From IMG/VR virus record IMGVR_UViG_3300021963_000148, positions 1 to 58,422 of that record: a stretch of 58,422 nt of DNA; one strand, 5' to 3'. Below, piece after piece: positions 1 through 10,355 of this stretch. Position numbers and translations under genes: made by a program. The stretch is from a virus. The notes beneath the pieces were generated by a model. It ran no database searches. It had not been told where the DNA came from and saw only the letters and a program-made list of their open reading frames with translations. The stretch's first letter is position 1. Each line of letters starts with the position of its first letter.

Positions 1-3000
1 ACTACCCAGGACCTAAGATCTAGTTCGGGCGGCACAGCGTCGATCGTTGACCTAGCTGACTATTCAGACTTTGGTGCCGAAGTTCGCAGCATTGGTTCTG
101 CTTGTGTGTACGGTAACTACGGCGCATATGGAGATGGCGATGGGGTCATAGCATATCTCATCGGACAGAACCTAGCTTATATTGGTCTAGGTAAAGACAC
201 TGATAACGATCCCACATCAGTAATACAAGCTAATGAAATTGTACAACTTAATCGAGCAAAACTCTACTATTCATCTGTAGATGCTCGAGGAAATTTCCGT
301 ATAGGTGAATATTTTTCTGTTAATCAAGACACTGGCGAAGTAGTATTTTCAAACAGTAACTTAGCTGTTACTGGTAGTATTGTTTTAACAGACGGTGTAA
401 ACACTACAACAGTTCAAGCTACAGGTATTGAAACTGGAAATTTAAGAATATCAGGCAACACCATAGAAAGCACTATTAATGAAATTAATATAACGGCTTT
501 CAATAACGAAATTAATCTACAAAGTGACACATTTATCACAGGAAATCTTGATGTTACAGGCAATGTAACCATTGGCGGAAATATAACCATTGGTGATCAA
601 ACTACTGACACTGTAACAATTTCTGCTAGGGTTGACAGTGACATTGTTCCTAAAATTACCGATACATATAATTTAGGTTCTGATAGTCTGCGTTGGAAAG
701 AACTGTTTACAACCAAAGTTACCTTAGACAATATTGTCATTGACGACAACAGAATTTCTACTACAGTTTCAAATTCAGATTTAGAATTTGCTGCCAGCGG
801 CACAGGTCGTATATATGTTCCCGAAGACAATGTTTTATTAGATCAAAATTTAACAGTACTAGGAACAACAAATCTCAACGGTACAACTATAAATGGAAAT
901 GTTACACAGACTGGTAATCTAACACAGACTGGTAACACCACACAAACTGGTGATTACACTTTAAATGGGTTACTGACTGTTGATAGTCTATTGTTAGAAG
1001 GTATTGCTGTACAAGACAACAATATTAGAACTACTAATTCCAACAGCGACCTACAGTTACAAGCCAGCGGCACTGGTAACATTGTTGTTCCTACTAATGA
1101 TGTTGTTATTTCACAAGACTTAACTGTTCTTGGTGCTACAGTATTAAATCAATTACAATTAACAGGGTCAATTACTGCTCCGGAATTTGGCACAGGCGAC
1201 ATTGTTGTATCTGGAAACCTAATAAAAACAACACTAAGCAACAGTGATTTAGAATTGTCTGCTAATGGCACTGGTGTCGTGAACATCTCGTCAAACGATT
1301 TACAAGTTACTAACGACTTTATAGTGTTAGGCAGCACTACATTAGATGATACACAGATTGATGGTACATTAACACATACTGGAACTTTAAATCAAACCGG
1401 CGATACTAATCAAACCGGCAACTATACACTAACTGGTTCAATTGACATCAGCGAAGTTGCTCAGTTTAAAGATGTACGAATCAATGACAACACTGTTAGT
1501 ACTACACTAGGAACTGACCTAGTGTTAGATGCCAGCGGCGCTGGTAAAATTTCAATACCAAATAACAATGTACAGATAGATCAAAATCTAACAGTGCTAG
1601 GTGATCTTACAGCCTACAATATCAACACTATAGGTACAATGACTGCGCCTGTGTTAAGCAATGGCGATATTGAATTAGCTGGAAACTTAATTAGAACCAC
1701 AACCAGCAACAGTGATCTAGAACTACGTGCCAACGGCACAGGGCAAGTACTAGTTCCAACAAATAATGTACAGATAAACAACGATCTCACAGTTAATGGA
1801 ACTGCGTATCTTAACAATTCCACTGTAACTGGCACAATTACACAGGTTGGAAATTTTAATCAAACTGGTACATTTACACAGACTGGTAACTTTACACTTA
1901 ACGGAAATTTATCAGTAACTGGCGAAACACAATTCTATGACATTAACATAGACAACAATGTTATTACTACCACTATTGGTAACAATGACCTTATCTTAGA
2001 AGCAGCAGGCACAGGTAGAGTTTATATTCCTAGTGATAATGTTGTAGTTGAACAAAATCTCACAGTTACTGGAAATATAACTGCTAGCACATTAACCGTA
2101 AATCAAACATTAAACACTGATGCGTTCAGCGATGGCGACATAGTCATTGAAGGTAATTTAATACAGACTACTCTAAGTAACAGCAACTTAGAACTTAGAG
2201 CAAATGGCGCTGGCACGGTTTTAATTCCTAGCAATAATGTTACATTAGGTCAGAATCTAACAGTAACAAATGCTACAACACTAGCAACTACTAATCTTGT
2301 AGGAACACTAACACAAACTGGCAATACTATACAAACTGGAACTGTAAATCAAACTGGAGCTTACAACTTAACAGGTATATTAACAGTCACCGGCGCAGCA
2401 CAGTTTAAAGACATACGTGTTGACAACAATGTAATAACAACAACCATAGGTAACAATGATCTGTTGATACAGGCTGCTGGTTCAGGCAACGTATTCATAC
2501 CTAACAACGACGTGTTGATTACACAAAACTTGTCTGTTACAGGAAATACTACCACAGCAAATCTCACAGCCAGCGGAGAAATAGCAGCACCTACATTAAG
2601 AACTAGTGCTATTAGAATAAATGGCAATTTAATAGAAACCACAGTATCCAACGCTAATTTAGAATTACGTGCTAATGGTACCGGCGCTATTGAAATTGAA
2701 CAGGTATTTGTTAACCAAAGTACTATCAGCACTGAAAACAACGACGATCTAGTATTACAACCTAACGGAACTGGTATTGTAACTATAAATTCTACACAGA
2801 GTTTGAGACTGCCAGTAGGCACTGAGTTACAGCGACCAATTGGTCAAGCCGGTATGGTACGTTTTAATACAGATATTGGGGGGTATGAAGGATTTGATGG
2901 CACAAATTGGCGTAGATTAGACGGAGTATGGGATGTTGACAGAAACACATATATTACTGCTGAACTTACTCCAGGATCAAACGACAATATTATACGATTC

Positions 3001-3462
3001 TACAACAATGGTGCTTTAACAGCGTCATTGACAGCCAGCAGATTAGATGTACCAGAAGTACAAATTGACGATATTAACATCAGCGGCACTACAATATCGA
3101 CCACAGCACCTGATGCTGATATTGTATTTGCTCCAAATGGCACTGGATCTACAATTATTGGCAATTTTGCCTTTAGACAAAATACGATAACTAATACAGT
3201 AGCTGATAGTGTTACTTTTTTTAATCAAACAGGTCTTGGTTATTTTAAAATTTCAGGAACTACTGGATTTGTAATACCAAGCGGTGAAGACAGTCAGCGT
3301 GGCGCATTTGTAGACACAGGGATGATCCGCTTCAACACCACAGATAACCGTGTTGAGATCTACGACGGAACTCAGTGGATTTCAGCCGCAGGCGCAGGCG
3401 GTGGCGTAACAATAACAGAAGCAGAAGATATCGCGATTAGAAACGCACTTATTTTTGGATAA
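1..3462 (+). CDS. Repetitive tail-fibre-like virion protein (5' end outside window)
   Basis: The frame is open from base 1, so the gene starts upstream; the GTG at 106 is only an internal Val codon. The first ~100 residues carry a motif (GNFRIGEYFSVNQDTG) that recurs near the C-termini of the two giant paralogues at 4195 and 10356, so the missing N-terminal part may resemble them. Residues from about 270 to 940 are a regular tandem array. Segments of the type IPxNNVxxxQNLTV recur with alternating spacing of ~90 and ~66 residues (156-residue super-repeat), each long unit holding short TQTGN hexads. This suggests a trimeric beta-rich shaft. The C-terminal ~150 residues are non-repetitive, with an FDGTNWRR / YDGTQWIS motif seen in many phage fibre ends. 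Fibre or structural role is inferred from composition and context. Confidence 0.75.
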   Translation, partial: TTQDLRSSSGGTASIVDLADYSDFGAEVRSIGSACVYGNYGAYGDGDGVIAYLIGQNLAYIGLGKDTDNDPTSVIQANEIVQLNRAKLYYSSVDARGNFRIGEYFSVNQDTGEVVFSNSNLAVTGSIVLTDGVNTTTVQATGIETGNLRISGNTIESTINEINITAFNNEINLQSDTFITGNLDVTGNVTIGGNITIGDQTTDTVTISARVDSDIVPKITDTYNLGSDSLRWKELFTTKVTLDNIVIDDNRISTTVSNSDLEFAASGTGRIYVPEDNVLLDQNLTVLGTTNLNGTTINGNVTQTGNLTQTGNTTQTGDYTLNGLLTVDSLLLEGIAVQDNNIRTTNSNSDLQLQASGTGNIVVPTNDVVISQDLTVLGATVLNQLQLTGSITAPEFGTGDIVVSGNLIKTTLSNSDLELSANGTGVVNISSNDLQVTNDFIVLGSTTLDDTQIDGTLTHTGTLNQTGDTNQTGNYTLTGSIDISEVAQFKDVRINDNTVSTTLGTDLVLDASGAGKISIPNNNVQIDQNLTVLGDLTAYNINTIGTMTAPVLSNGDIELAGNLIRTTTSNSDLELRANGTGQVLVPTNNVQINNDLTVNGTAYLNNSTVTGTITQVGNFNQTGTFTQTGNFTLNGNLSVTGETQFYDINIDNNVITTTIGNNDLILEAAGTGRVYIPSDNVVVEQNLTVTGNITASTLTVNQTLNTDAFSDGDIVIEGNLIQTTLSNSNLELRANGAGTVLIPSNNVTLGQNLTVTNATTLATTNLVGTLTQTGNTIQTGTVNQTGAYNLTGILTVTGAAQFKDIRVDNNVITTTIGNNDLLIQAAGSGNVFIPNNDVLITQNLSVTGNTTTANLTASGEIAAPTLRTSAIRINGNLIETTVSNANLELRANGTGAIEIEQVFVNQSTISTENNDDLVLQPNGTGIVTINSTQSLRLPVGTELQRPIGQAGMVRFNTDIGGYEGFDGTNWRRLDGVWDVDRNTYITAELTPGSNDNIIRFYNNGALTASLTASRLDVPEVQIDDINISGTTISTTAPDADIVFAPNGTGSTIIGNFAFRQNTITNTVADSVTFFNQTGLGYFKISGTTGFVIPSGEDSQRGAFVDTGMIRFNTTDNRVEIYDGTQWISAAGAGGGVTITEAEDIAIRNALIFG
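750..2700 (+). repeat. In-frame tandem super-repeat of ~468 bases in fibre gene
   Basis: The codons for the IPxNNV-type segment begin near 812, 1082, 1280, 1549, 1748, 2021, 2219 and 2489. Spacings alternate between about 270 and 198 bases, so a 468-471-base unit is repeated about 3.5 times. The 198-base part encodes an APxxxxGDIxIxGNLI-type module and the 270-base part the TQTGN hexads. Copies have diverged in sequence but kept their length. Confidence 0.8.
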
Positions 3463-3467
3463 TACTC

Positions 3468-3797
3468 ATGGCAACATTTTTTAGAAACAAAATTGTAAAC
3501 GAACTAGGAACTACAAGAACTCGGTTAATTGAAACACAACCGGCTAGTCGTATCACAGTCATTGGATTTAGCCTTTGTAATTTAACCACAGCTACAGTAC
3601 GAGTTAGTGTGCTAATTGAAGATGCTAGTTCGGTTATGGGATATTATATAAAAGATATAACCTTGCCACCATATCAAAGTGCTCGTATTGTTAACGGCGG
3701 TGAAAAATTAGTTTTAGCAGAAAACAATGCTATCTATGCGGAATCAGATACAGATAATGCTGTTGATGTTGTTGTTAGTTACGTTGAGTTAGTATAA
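3468..3797 (+). CDS. Small virion-type protein, paralogue of the protein at 16631
   Basis: A 109-residue protein starting 5 bases after the fibre gene stop, so translation is probably coupled. It is a predicted all-beta protein without Cys clusters or membrane segments. Its organisation (short N-terminal strand, ISVxxLCN-like core, LAENNAIYAESD near the C-terminus) parallels the 106-residue protein at 16631, which also follows a giant fibre-like gene. I infer a small virion protein associated with the preceding large protein. No specific function is recognised. Confidence 0.6.
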   Translation: MATFFRNKIVNELGTTRTRLIETQPASRITVIGFSLCNLTTATVRVSVLIEDASSVMGYYIKDITLPPYQSARIVNGGEKLVLAENNAIYAESDTDNAVDVVVSYVELV

Positions 3798-3806
3798 GGA
3801 AAAATC

Positions 3807-4169
3807 ATGTCTACATATTATGTTGGTGATGTTAATTTACAAAATCTTTTAGGAGATGGAGTTCAGCGTTATTTTTATGGGTTAAGAAGAACCGATGATG
3901 GTGATCTTTATATGGGAAAATTAGATCAGTTAAGAGCCGACGATGTTATTACGGTTAATAACCCCGGCTCTACCGAAGACAATTACAACGATTTCGAACT
4001 AGGTATTGATTTTACCGAAGGTCGAGACGTAACACACCAGTTAGTATATGCTAATATCAAATATGAACAATATCGTTGGGACGGTAGAGATTTATTTTAC
4101 TATATCGACGATGACGGACAGCTAGTTATAAGAATTAATGAAAATTACACCTATCCAGCGGGTATATAA
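3807..4169 (+). CDS. Hypothetical virion protein
   Basis: A 120-residue acidic protein preceded by a good ribosome site (aagga, 6 bases before ATG). It contains a YRWDGRDLFYYIDDDGQ segment of the kind seen in small structural proteins of T4-like aquatic phages. No catalytic motif is visible. Its stop overlaps the TATAAATA box that serves the next gene. Position in the fibre cluster suggests a structural part; function unknown. Confidence 0.6.
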   Translation: MSTYYVGDVNLQNLLGDGVQRYFYGLRRTDDGDLYMGKLDQLRADDVITVNNPGSTEDNYNDFELGIDFTEGRDVTHQLVYANIKYEQYRWDGRDLFYYIDDDGQLVIRINENYTYPAGI

Positions 4170-4172
4170 ATA
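4165..4172 (+). promoter_or_regulatory. Late promoter box TATAAATA
   Basis: A perfect T4 late consensus overlapping the stop codon of the preceding gene. In T4, transcription starts about six bases past the box, which gives a ~17-base leader containing taagaga before the ATG at 4195. Confidence 0.75.
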
Positions 4173-4194
4173 TTTGGAATTTAAGAGATAAACA

Positions 4195-7100
4195 ATGGCC
4201 GAATTTAAAATAAGTAGAATAAAATTTACCTGGTTAGGTGAATGGGTACCTAGTTTTAACTATGTCAAAGATGATATTGTTAGATACGGAGCAAAGTCCT
4301 ATGCGTGTTTACACGGACACACATCGTCACCAAATTTTTACACTGATTTAGAAAAACAAGATACAACTACAGTTCCAATTACTGCTGATCCTCAGTGGCA
4401 ATTGATGTTTGACGGGTATGAATGGCAAGGCGATTGGATTCCTAATAATTTCTATAATCTTGGCGATTTAGTAAAATATCGCGGTATAGTTTACATCTGT
4501 ATTGAAAGACACACCTCTTTAAGCAGCACAGTCGGTATTGAAGGAAGCATTGTTAAATGGGCACCTTATGCCAAGTCCGAAGAATGGACCGGCGATTGGA
4601 CTCCAAACACCAAATATTCAATCAATGATATTGTAAAGTGGGGCGGAATTGTTTATCGCTGTGTATTTGCTCATATTAGTGCCTCGCTATCATCCGGCCT
4701 TGAACAAAACCAAGGATCTTGGGAAGTTGTAGTTCCTTCTGAGCAATGGAAAGGCAATTGGACAGTTGACACACAATACAAAGTCAACGACATAGTAAAA
4801 TACGGAGGCATTGTTTATCGTTGTAGCATTGCTCACACATCTTCTACAACTGTCGATAATGGACTTGAAATTGATTTAGATTTGCTTGATAGCACATTAA
4901 GTAAATGGGAAATTGTTCAAGAGGGCATTGAATATCTAGGCAATTGGATTCCTGAAATTACAGGAGTTACACCTTCACCCGGGTATAGATATAAATTAAA
5001 TGATGTGGTAAAATGGGGCGCAGGTATTTGGATTTGTTCTGAAGGTCATACGTCAGAAGATACGTTCGATCTTACAAAATGGATTATCTACGTACCAGGA
5101 TTTGAGTATGATAATACTTGGGAGTCTACAACAATATATCAAAAAGGTGATGTAGTTAAGTATGGTGGTTATTCATATTATGCTATTCGAAATAACACAA
5201 ACTCAGTACCATCGACTGCACTTGGCGACAGTACGTTAGACAATTGGGAATTATTAACCAAAGGATTTAAAATACAAGGCGAATGGGCACCTGCTATTGT
5301 TTACAGAGTAGGCGATGTTCTACGTCGCAGTGGTCAATTATATGTTGCGGTCCAAGACACTGCTACAGACCCTAACGATGATTCTATTAATTGGGAATTA
5401 ATTATTCCTGGCGAAAAATGGCAAACTCGCTGGCAGTCTGGTGCTAATTATGTTATTGGAGATATGTTAACTTTTCAAAGTAACACATATCGATGTTTAG
5501 TCAAACATACTTCTAATTTAGCAACAAGACCTGATGTTGATGCTGGCGGACTATGGGCGTTAGTCAACGAAGGTGATGAATTTAATTCTCTAAGAGAGCA
5601 AGGCGATTTAAAATTTTATGGAGTAACTGAGGACGGATCAAGTATTGGAAACACTAATCTTCCAATTGGTATTGATGGTCAGGCCTTACAGGTAACTTCA
5701 TCTAACGAACCGGATTGGGCTTCATTCCAGTTAGTAGAAAAAGTATATTACGTAAGTCTTGACGGTGTTGATCAACCAAACTACGGCACAACAATCAATG
5801 CTCCTTGGCGTACGGTCAAATATGCCTGTGACAGTATAATAGGACCAGCTACTATTTTCATTAAAGTTGGTGTATATTCTGAACAATTACCAATTAAAGT
5901 ACCTAGAGACGTTGCCCTTGTTGGTGAAGAATTACGTAGTACAATAATTGAGCCAGCGCAAGGATATGCGTTGTCTAATATGTTCTATGTTAACAACGGA
6001 ACAGGTATACGAAATATGACGTTGCGTGGATTAAACGGAACACTGGGACCATTTAATCAATATCTAACTCGACGACCAACTGCTGGTGCGTATGTTTCTT
6101 TAGATCCAGGTCTAGGGCCTGACGATACTTCGGTGTGGATTATTAACAAATCATGTTACGTTCAAAACGTAACAACATTTGGTAACGGATGTACAGGTCT
6201 TAAAATAGATGGAGCCATACATCATGGCGGAAACAGATCAATTGTTGCCAACGATTTTACACAGGTATTGTCGGATGGCATTGGCGTGTGGTGTACAAAC
6301 AAAGGGTTAACTGAGCTTGTTTCCGTATTCTCATACTATGGACATATTGGTTACCTAGCAGAAAATGGCGGAAAAATTCGTGCTACTAACGGTAACAGCT
6401 CATATGGCACTTACGGTTGCGTTGCTGAAGGGGTTGCTGAAGATGAATTACCTATTAGCGGAGTTATTAATAACGAAACGCAAGAAGCACAAATTCGAGC
6501 TGCGTTTTCAGGTGAAGCCAATGATGAAATATTAAAATTAGAATTTTCAAATGCTGGCCAGAACTATACTTCTGCTAATTTTGCCTTTACTGGATCAGGA
6601 GTCAATGCTCAAGTAATTGGCGACGAAATTAGAGATAACGCAATTTTTGAAGCAAGGATTTTAGATCCTGTTGATTCTACTGGCAGTGTTGGAGGCGGTG
6701 GCTACATATCAACAGGTAACAATGCTCAAGCAGGTGATCCTTGGTCTGTAACGATTGCCACAGGTGATCAGAATGATATCACTACATATTACGGTTGTAG
6801 AATTATACTTCAAAGTGGTACTGGAACTGGTCAATATGGTAAAGTTGTTGCCTACGACACTGTGTCTAAAATCATAAGTGTAGCTAGCGAACACTTTCAA
6901 ACTATTACTTCTACAGCTACAAGTGTAACAAACAATTTAATATCTGCCGACACATCGTCATTGTATGTTGGTATGCCTGTGTATCTTAGTTATGAAACTA
7001 TAAACGTTGTTATTACTGCTACTTCTGTAGGAACCAATCGTGTAACATTAAACAGCAATGCTGGTCTTGTTGTAGGAATGCCTATAGAATTTGAAGGCCC

Positions 7101-10100
7101 AATAGGTGTAATTTCAGGAGCCACAGTATATTATGTTCAGTCAATTATACCAGGCGGCACACAAATTACAATAAGCACAACTAACGGAGGTGGTGTTCTT
7201 TCTTTAACTAATGCTACTGCTACAATTAACGGTGTTGCTGGCGGAATGTTAGGAGGGTTAACTGCTGGTCAATTGTATTATGTAATAGCAGCTAACTTTT
7301 CATCTACACAATTTGCTGTTAGTACAGCACCTGGCGGTACAGCAGTTACATTAACTACCCAAATAGGATTAATGTATATTGATCGAGCAGGATGGAGTCA
7401 TGTCAATGCTGGCACTACAAATATTGCCTTATTAGACACAACATCAGTATATCGTATAGAACCTCGCCCAACATTTAGTTTGCCACCTTACTCTGAAGTG
7501 GGACTAACAGTAGCAGGTACGGGACTAACTTGGGCCGATGCTGTGTATGGATCAGACAAGTGGGTGTTATTATCGCAATCTGGAACTGTGCTAACATATG
7601 ATGGCAGCAATTTTTCAACAGTTACTTTACCAACACCAGCTGGCGGAGTTTACTCATCAATAAGCTACGGTGGCGGCAAGTTTGTAGCTATTGCCACTAA
7701 CGTAGATAGCGTAGGTAATCCAGCAACAACAGCGTACTCAGCTAATGGGTCTAGTTGGACAGGCGGTACAATGCCTGGTACAACTACAAATTGGATTGAC
7801 ATCACATACGGTGGCGGCAAGTTTGTAGCAGTATCAGCAACATCAGGAACTACGGCTGCGTATAGTTTAGATGGTATATCTTGGTCAAGCGCATCTTTAC
7901 CGTCTTCTGGAATTTGGGCATCAGTGGCGTATGGTGCTGGAAAATTTGTAGCAATTAGAACTACTAGTTCAGTGGCCGCATACAGTTCAGATGGAATTGC
8001 TTGGAGTTCGTCAACTTTACCAGCATCGGCTACGTGGACTTCTGTGACTTTTGGCAATGGTAGATTTGTTGCTGTTGCTTCTGGTGGTACTAGATCCGCT
8101 ATTAGTTTTAACGGGATTGATTGGAGTGAATCAATACTACCAGTATCAACTAATTGGTCTAAGGTGTCCTATGGCCAAGGTCAATTCTTGGCAATATCGT
8201 CGTCTACTACTGCTACTGTGGCATTTTCAGATGATGGTTATTATTGGGAAGCCAAAACAGTGTCAGGCAACATTGGAAGAAACGCAGTAGCGTTTGGAAA
8301 CCCTAATAATATTGGAAGATGGATAACATTGCCAATTAACGGTAACAGCGCAAACAGTATAACATATGGTTCAGCAGCCCGCGGCCGTGTTGAAGTCAAC
8401 GGCGGCAGAATATCGTTAGTAAAATTATGGGATCCGGGTAGCGGTTATATAGGAACAGAACCAACATTAACATTAACAGATCCTAATATAACATCATCAG
8501 CAAACTTTGAATGTCGATTGGCTACAGGTGTGCTTGGAAATCCAACATTTATTAATCGAGGCATTGGATACAAGACTTCTACTACAATAGTAACTGTGTC
8601 GGGTGATGGCTTTGCCAACATATTACCAGTTGGGCAAAATCTAATTCTTGATAATGTTACTAGAATTCCAAGAACTGGCGCAAACCTTACACTAGATCTT
8701 ATATCTTGGGAAACCAGCAATATGCCTTCAAGTAACTTGTGGTCTAGTGTTACTTACGGAGATAAATTTGTTGCGGTGGCCGGAGCAACAGGAACACCAA
8801 CAACTAGCGCAGCATATTCTACTAATGGATCGTCGTGGTTTTCGTCAACCTTGCCAGCATCAGCAGCATGGTGCGGTGTAGCATATGGTAACGGATATTA
8901 TGTAGCAATAGCGTCCGCGTCAACTGAAGCAGCATATTCCGCAAATGGAATAAGTTGGAATTCAGCAGCATTGCCAGCAGGAAGAAATTGGAAATCAGTA
9001 ATTTTTGGCAATGGTGTATTTGTTGCGATTGCTACAGGAACTAATAAAGCAGCATACAGTGTAGATGGACAAAATTGGTTAGAATCAAATATGCCTGCTA
9101 CTGCGGATTGGACTGGCATTGGGTTTGGCAATGGTCTGTTTATGGCGGTTGCCTCTGGTGGTACAATCGCGGCAACATCAAGTAACGGTATTAACTGGAA
9201 CGGCAAAGCATTACCTAGTACAAATTCTTGGAGCTTGGTATCATTCTATGCTGGTCAATTTATAGCGGTAGCAACAGGATCAGACAAACTTGCCTACACC
9301 ACAGACGACGGTACTTCGTGGAATGAAATAACATTGCCAACTAGTGCTACTTGGTCCGCGTTAACACACGCAAACGGAAAATATCTTTTAGCCAGCAGTA
9401 TTGGAGACTTTATAACATCTACTGACGGGTTAACTTGGAAAACTCGATCGATTGAGTTGTTATCAGTAAAATCATTTGCTGCCGGAGCAAACGTATTTGT
9501 AGCAGTAGGAACAGGGCCGTTGTCAGCAGTAGCACCTGACGGTTCTACTGATATTGTTTATAGAGTTTTAACTATTTCATTACTCAGTGGAACGCCGCCA
9601 ACAGCAAGAGTTGCTATACGAGTAAGTCCAGCATTTACAAGAACAAATGCGCCGATCACTGGAGTTGATGTAGTTATACGAGAAAAATATAGTCAAGTGC
9701 GATTAACTGGTCACGATTTCTTAGAAATTGGTACTGGAAATTTTGTTGATACAAACTATCCTTTAACCTCAGTTAATAATTTCCAACCAGATAAAGAAGT
9801 ATACTATCGTGGTGGCGGTCGTGTATTTTACACAAGTACTGACCAAGACGGTAACTTCAGAGTTGGTGAATTATTTGCGGTTGAACAAGCAACAGGTGTT
9901 ATTACAATTAGTGCTGATTATTTCGACTTAAGCGGATTATCAGAAATTAGATTAGGCGGTATTAGGGTAGGCGGTACAGGTGTAGTTATTCGAGAATTTT
10001 CAACAGATGCTACATTTACCGCAGATTCAAACAATATAGTACCAACACAAAAAGCAATTAAAGCCTATATTGGCCGACGTATTTCGGGCGGTGGATCAGA

Positions 10101-10302
10101 TGCTGCAACAGGTAGACTTATTGCTGGTACAGTATCTATTGGGCCTGACAGTATTGGAAATACCACAGGTATTAGGAATCAAATGACAGTGCCAGTGCTG
10201 TTTAAAAAGGGACAGGGCGGTTATATGACCGCTTGGAGCATGTTTGCAGACAGCTTTAATTCGCAGTTAGATTGGCAGGAAGTGGGTAGAGATTTAGGAT
10301 AA
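4195..10302 (+). CDS. Giant modular tail/fibre protein with saccharide-binding-like repeats and propeller-like blocks
   Basis: 2,035 residues. Residues 1-460 hold eight ~45-55-residue repeats of the form W..W....Y...D.V.YGG..Y.C...HTS, resembling chitin/cellulose-binding CBM5/12-type modules. Residues ~515-750 look like a pectate-lyase-type right-handed beta-helix (APWRTVKYAC, then IGYLAENGGKIRATNG). Residues ~1105-1365 and ~1500-1780 are two blocks of about six 40-residue units with YGGGKFVAVA and an Asp-box-like S.DG..W, as expected for six-bladed propellers. The end (DQDGNFRVGELFAVEQATG) is shared with the neighbouring giants. It is collinear with the paralogue at 10356. A receptor- or glycan-binding virion protein is inferred. 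Confidence 0.8.
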   Translation: MAEFKISRIKFTWLGEWVPSFNYVKDDIVRYGAKSYACLHGHTSSPNFYTDLEKQDTTTVPITADPQWQLMFDGYEWQGDWIPNNFYNLGDLVKYRGIVYICIERHTSLSSTVGIEGSIVKWAPYAKSEEWTGDWTPNTKYSINDIVKWGGIVYRCVFAHISASLSSGLEQNQGSWEVVVPSEQWKGNWTVDTQYKVNDIVKYGGIVYRCSIAHTSSTTVDNGLEIDLDLLDSTLSKWEIVQEGIEYLGNWIPEITGVTPSPGYRYKLNDVVKWGAGIWICSEGHTSEDTFDLTKWIIYVPGFEYDNTWESTTIYQKGDVVKYGGYSYYAIRNNTNSVPSTALGDSTLDNWELLTKGFKIQGEWAPAIVYRVGDVLRRSGQLYVAVQDTATDPNDDSINWELIIPGEKWQTRWQSGANYVIGDMLTFQSNTYRCLVKHTSNLATRPDVDAGGLWALVNEGDEFNSLREQGDLKFYGVTEDGSSIGNTNLPIGIDGQALQVTSSNEPDWASFQLVEKVYYVSLDGVDQPNYGTTINAPWRTVKYACDSIIGPATIFIKVGVYSEQLPIKVPRDVALVGEELRSTIIEPAQGYALSNMFYVNNGTGIRNMTLRGLNGTLGPFNQYLTRRPTAGAYVSLDPGLGPDDTSVWIINKSCYVQNVTTFGNGCTGLKIDGAIHHGGNRSIVANDFTQVLSDGIGVWCTNKGLTELVSVFSYYGHIGYLAENGGKIRATNGNSSYGTYGCVAEGVAEDELPISGVINNETQEAQIRAAFSGEANDEILKLEFSNAGQNYTSANFAFTGSGVNAQVIGDEIRDNAIFEARILDPVDSTGSVGGGGYISTGNNAQAGDPWSVTIATGDQNDITTYYGCRIILQSGTGTGQYGKVVAYDTVSKIISVASEHFQTITSTATSVTNNLISADTSSLYVGMPVYLSYETINVVITATSVGTNRVTLNSNAGLVVGMPIEFEGPIGVISGATVYYVQSIIPGGTQITISTTNGGGVLSLTNATATINGVAGGMLGGLTAGQLYYVIAANFSSTQFAVSTAPGGTAVTLTTQIGLMYIDRAGWSHVNAGTTNIALLDTTSVYRIEPRPTFSLPPYSEVGLTVAGTGLTWADAVYGSDKWVLLSQSGTVLTYDGSNFSTVTLPTPAGGVYSSISYGGGKFVAIATNVDSVGNPATTAYSANGSSWTGGTMPGTTTNWIDITYGGGKFVAVSATSGTTAAYSLDGISWSSASLPSSGIWASVAYGAGKFVAIRTTSSVAAYSSDGIAWSSSTLPASATWTSVTFGNGRFVAVASGGTRSAISFNGIDWSESILPVSTNWSKVSYGQGQFLAISSSTTATVAFSDDGYYWEAKTVSGNIGRNAVAFGNPNNIGRWITLPINGNSANSITYGSAARGRVEVNGGRISLVKLWDPGSGYIGTEPTLTLTDPNITSSANFECRLATGVLGNPTFINRGIGYKTSTTIVTVSGDGFANILPVGQNLILDNVTRIPRTGANLTLDLISWETSNMPSSNLWSSVTYGDKFVAVAGATGTPTTSAAYSTNGSSWFSSTLPASAAWCGVAYGNGYYVAIASASTEAAYSANGISWNSAALPAGRNWKSVIFGNGVFVAIATGTNKAAYSVDGQNWLESNMPATADWTGIGFGNGLFMAVASGGTIAATSSNGINWNGKALPSTNSWSLVSFYAGQFIAVATGSDKLAYTTDDGTSWNEITLPTSATWSALTHANGKYLLASSIGDFITSTDGLTWKTRSIELLSVKSFAAGANVFVAVGTGPLSAVAPDGSTDIVYRVLTISLLSGTPPTARVAIRVSPAFTRTNAPITGVDVVIREKYSQVRLTGHDFLEIGTGNFVDTNYPLTSVNNFQPDKEVYYRGGGRVFYTSTDQDGNFRVGELFAVEQATGVITISADYFDLSGLSEIRLGGIRVGGTGVVIREFSTDATFTADSNNIVPTQKAIKAYIGRRISGGGSDAATGRLIAGTVSIGPDSIGNTTGIRNQMTVPVLFKKGQGGYMTAWSMFADSFNSQLDWQEVGRDLG

Positions 10303-10321
10303 AGGGCAGTTTTAGGGTATG

Positions 10322-10329
10322 GATAAATA
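10322..10329 (+). promoter_or_regulatory. Late promoter box GATAAATA
   Basis: Matches the T4 late consensus in 7 of 8 positions and lies 26 bases before the ATG at 10356. The leader holds a gcggag ribosome site. Confidence 0.7.
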
Positions 10330-10355
10330 TACTAACATCATAAGCGGAGTGATTG

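Noticed and set aside
106-108. GTG at 106 as start of the first gene
   Set aside because: The frame is open to base 1 and there is no ribosome site before 106; the gene is cut by the window edge.
750-2700. CRISPR-like regular repeat
   Set aside because: The repeat is in frame, long and degenerate at DNA level; it is a protein repeat in a fibre.
8051-8290. Leu-rich 79-codon frame inside the first giant gene
   Set aside because: Out-of-frame reading of a repeat; no start signals and no family features.
7665-9206. Long antisense frames in the propeller region of the first giant gene (also 14360-15250)
   Set aside because: They mirror the repeats of the sense gene, lack ribosome sites and have no plausible protein features.
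10353-10355. TTG start for the second giant gene
   Set aside because: ATG at 10356 aligns with the start of the paralogue at 4195 and has better spacing to gcggag.
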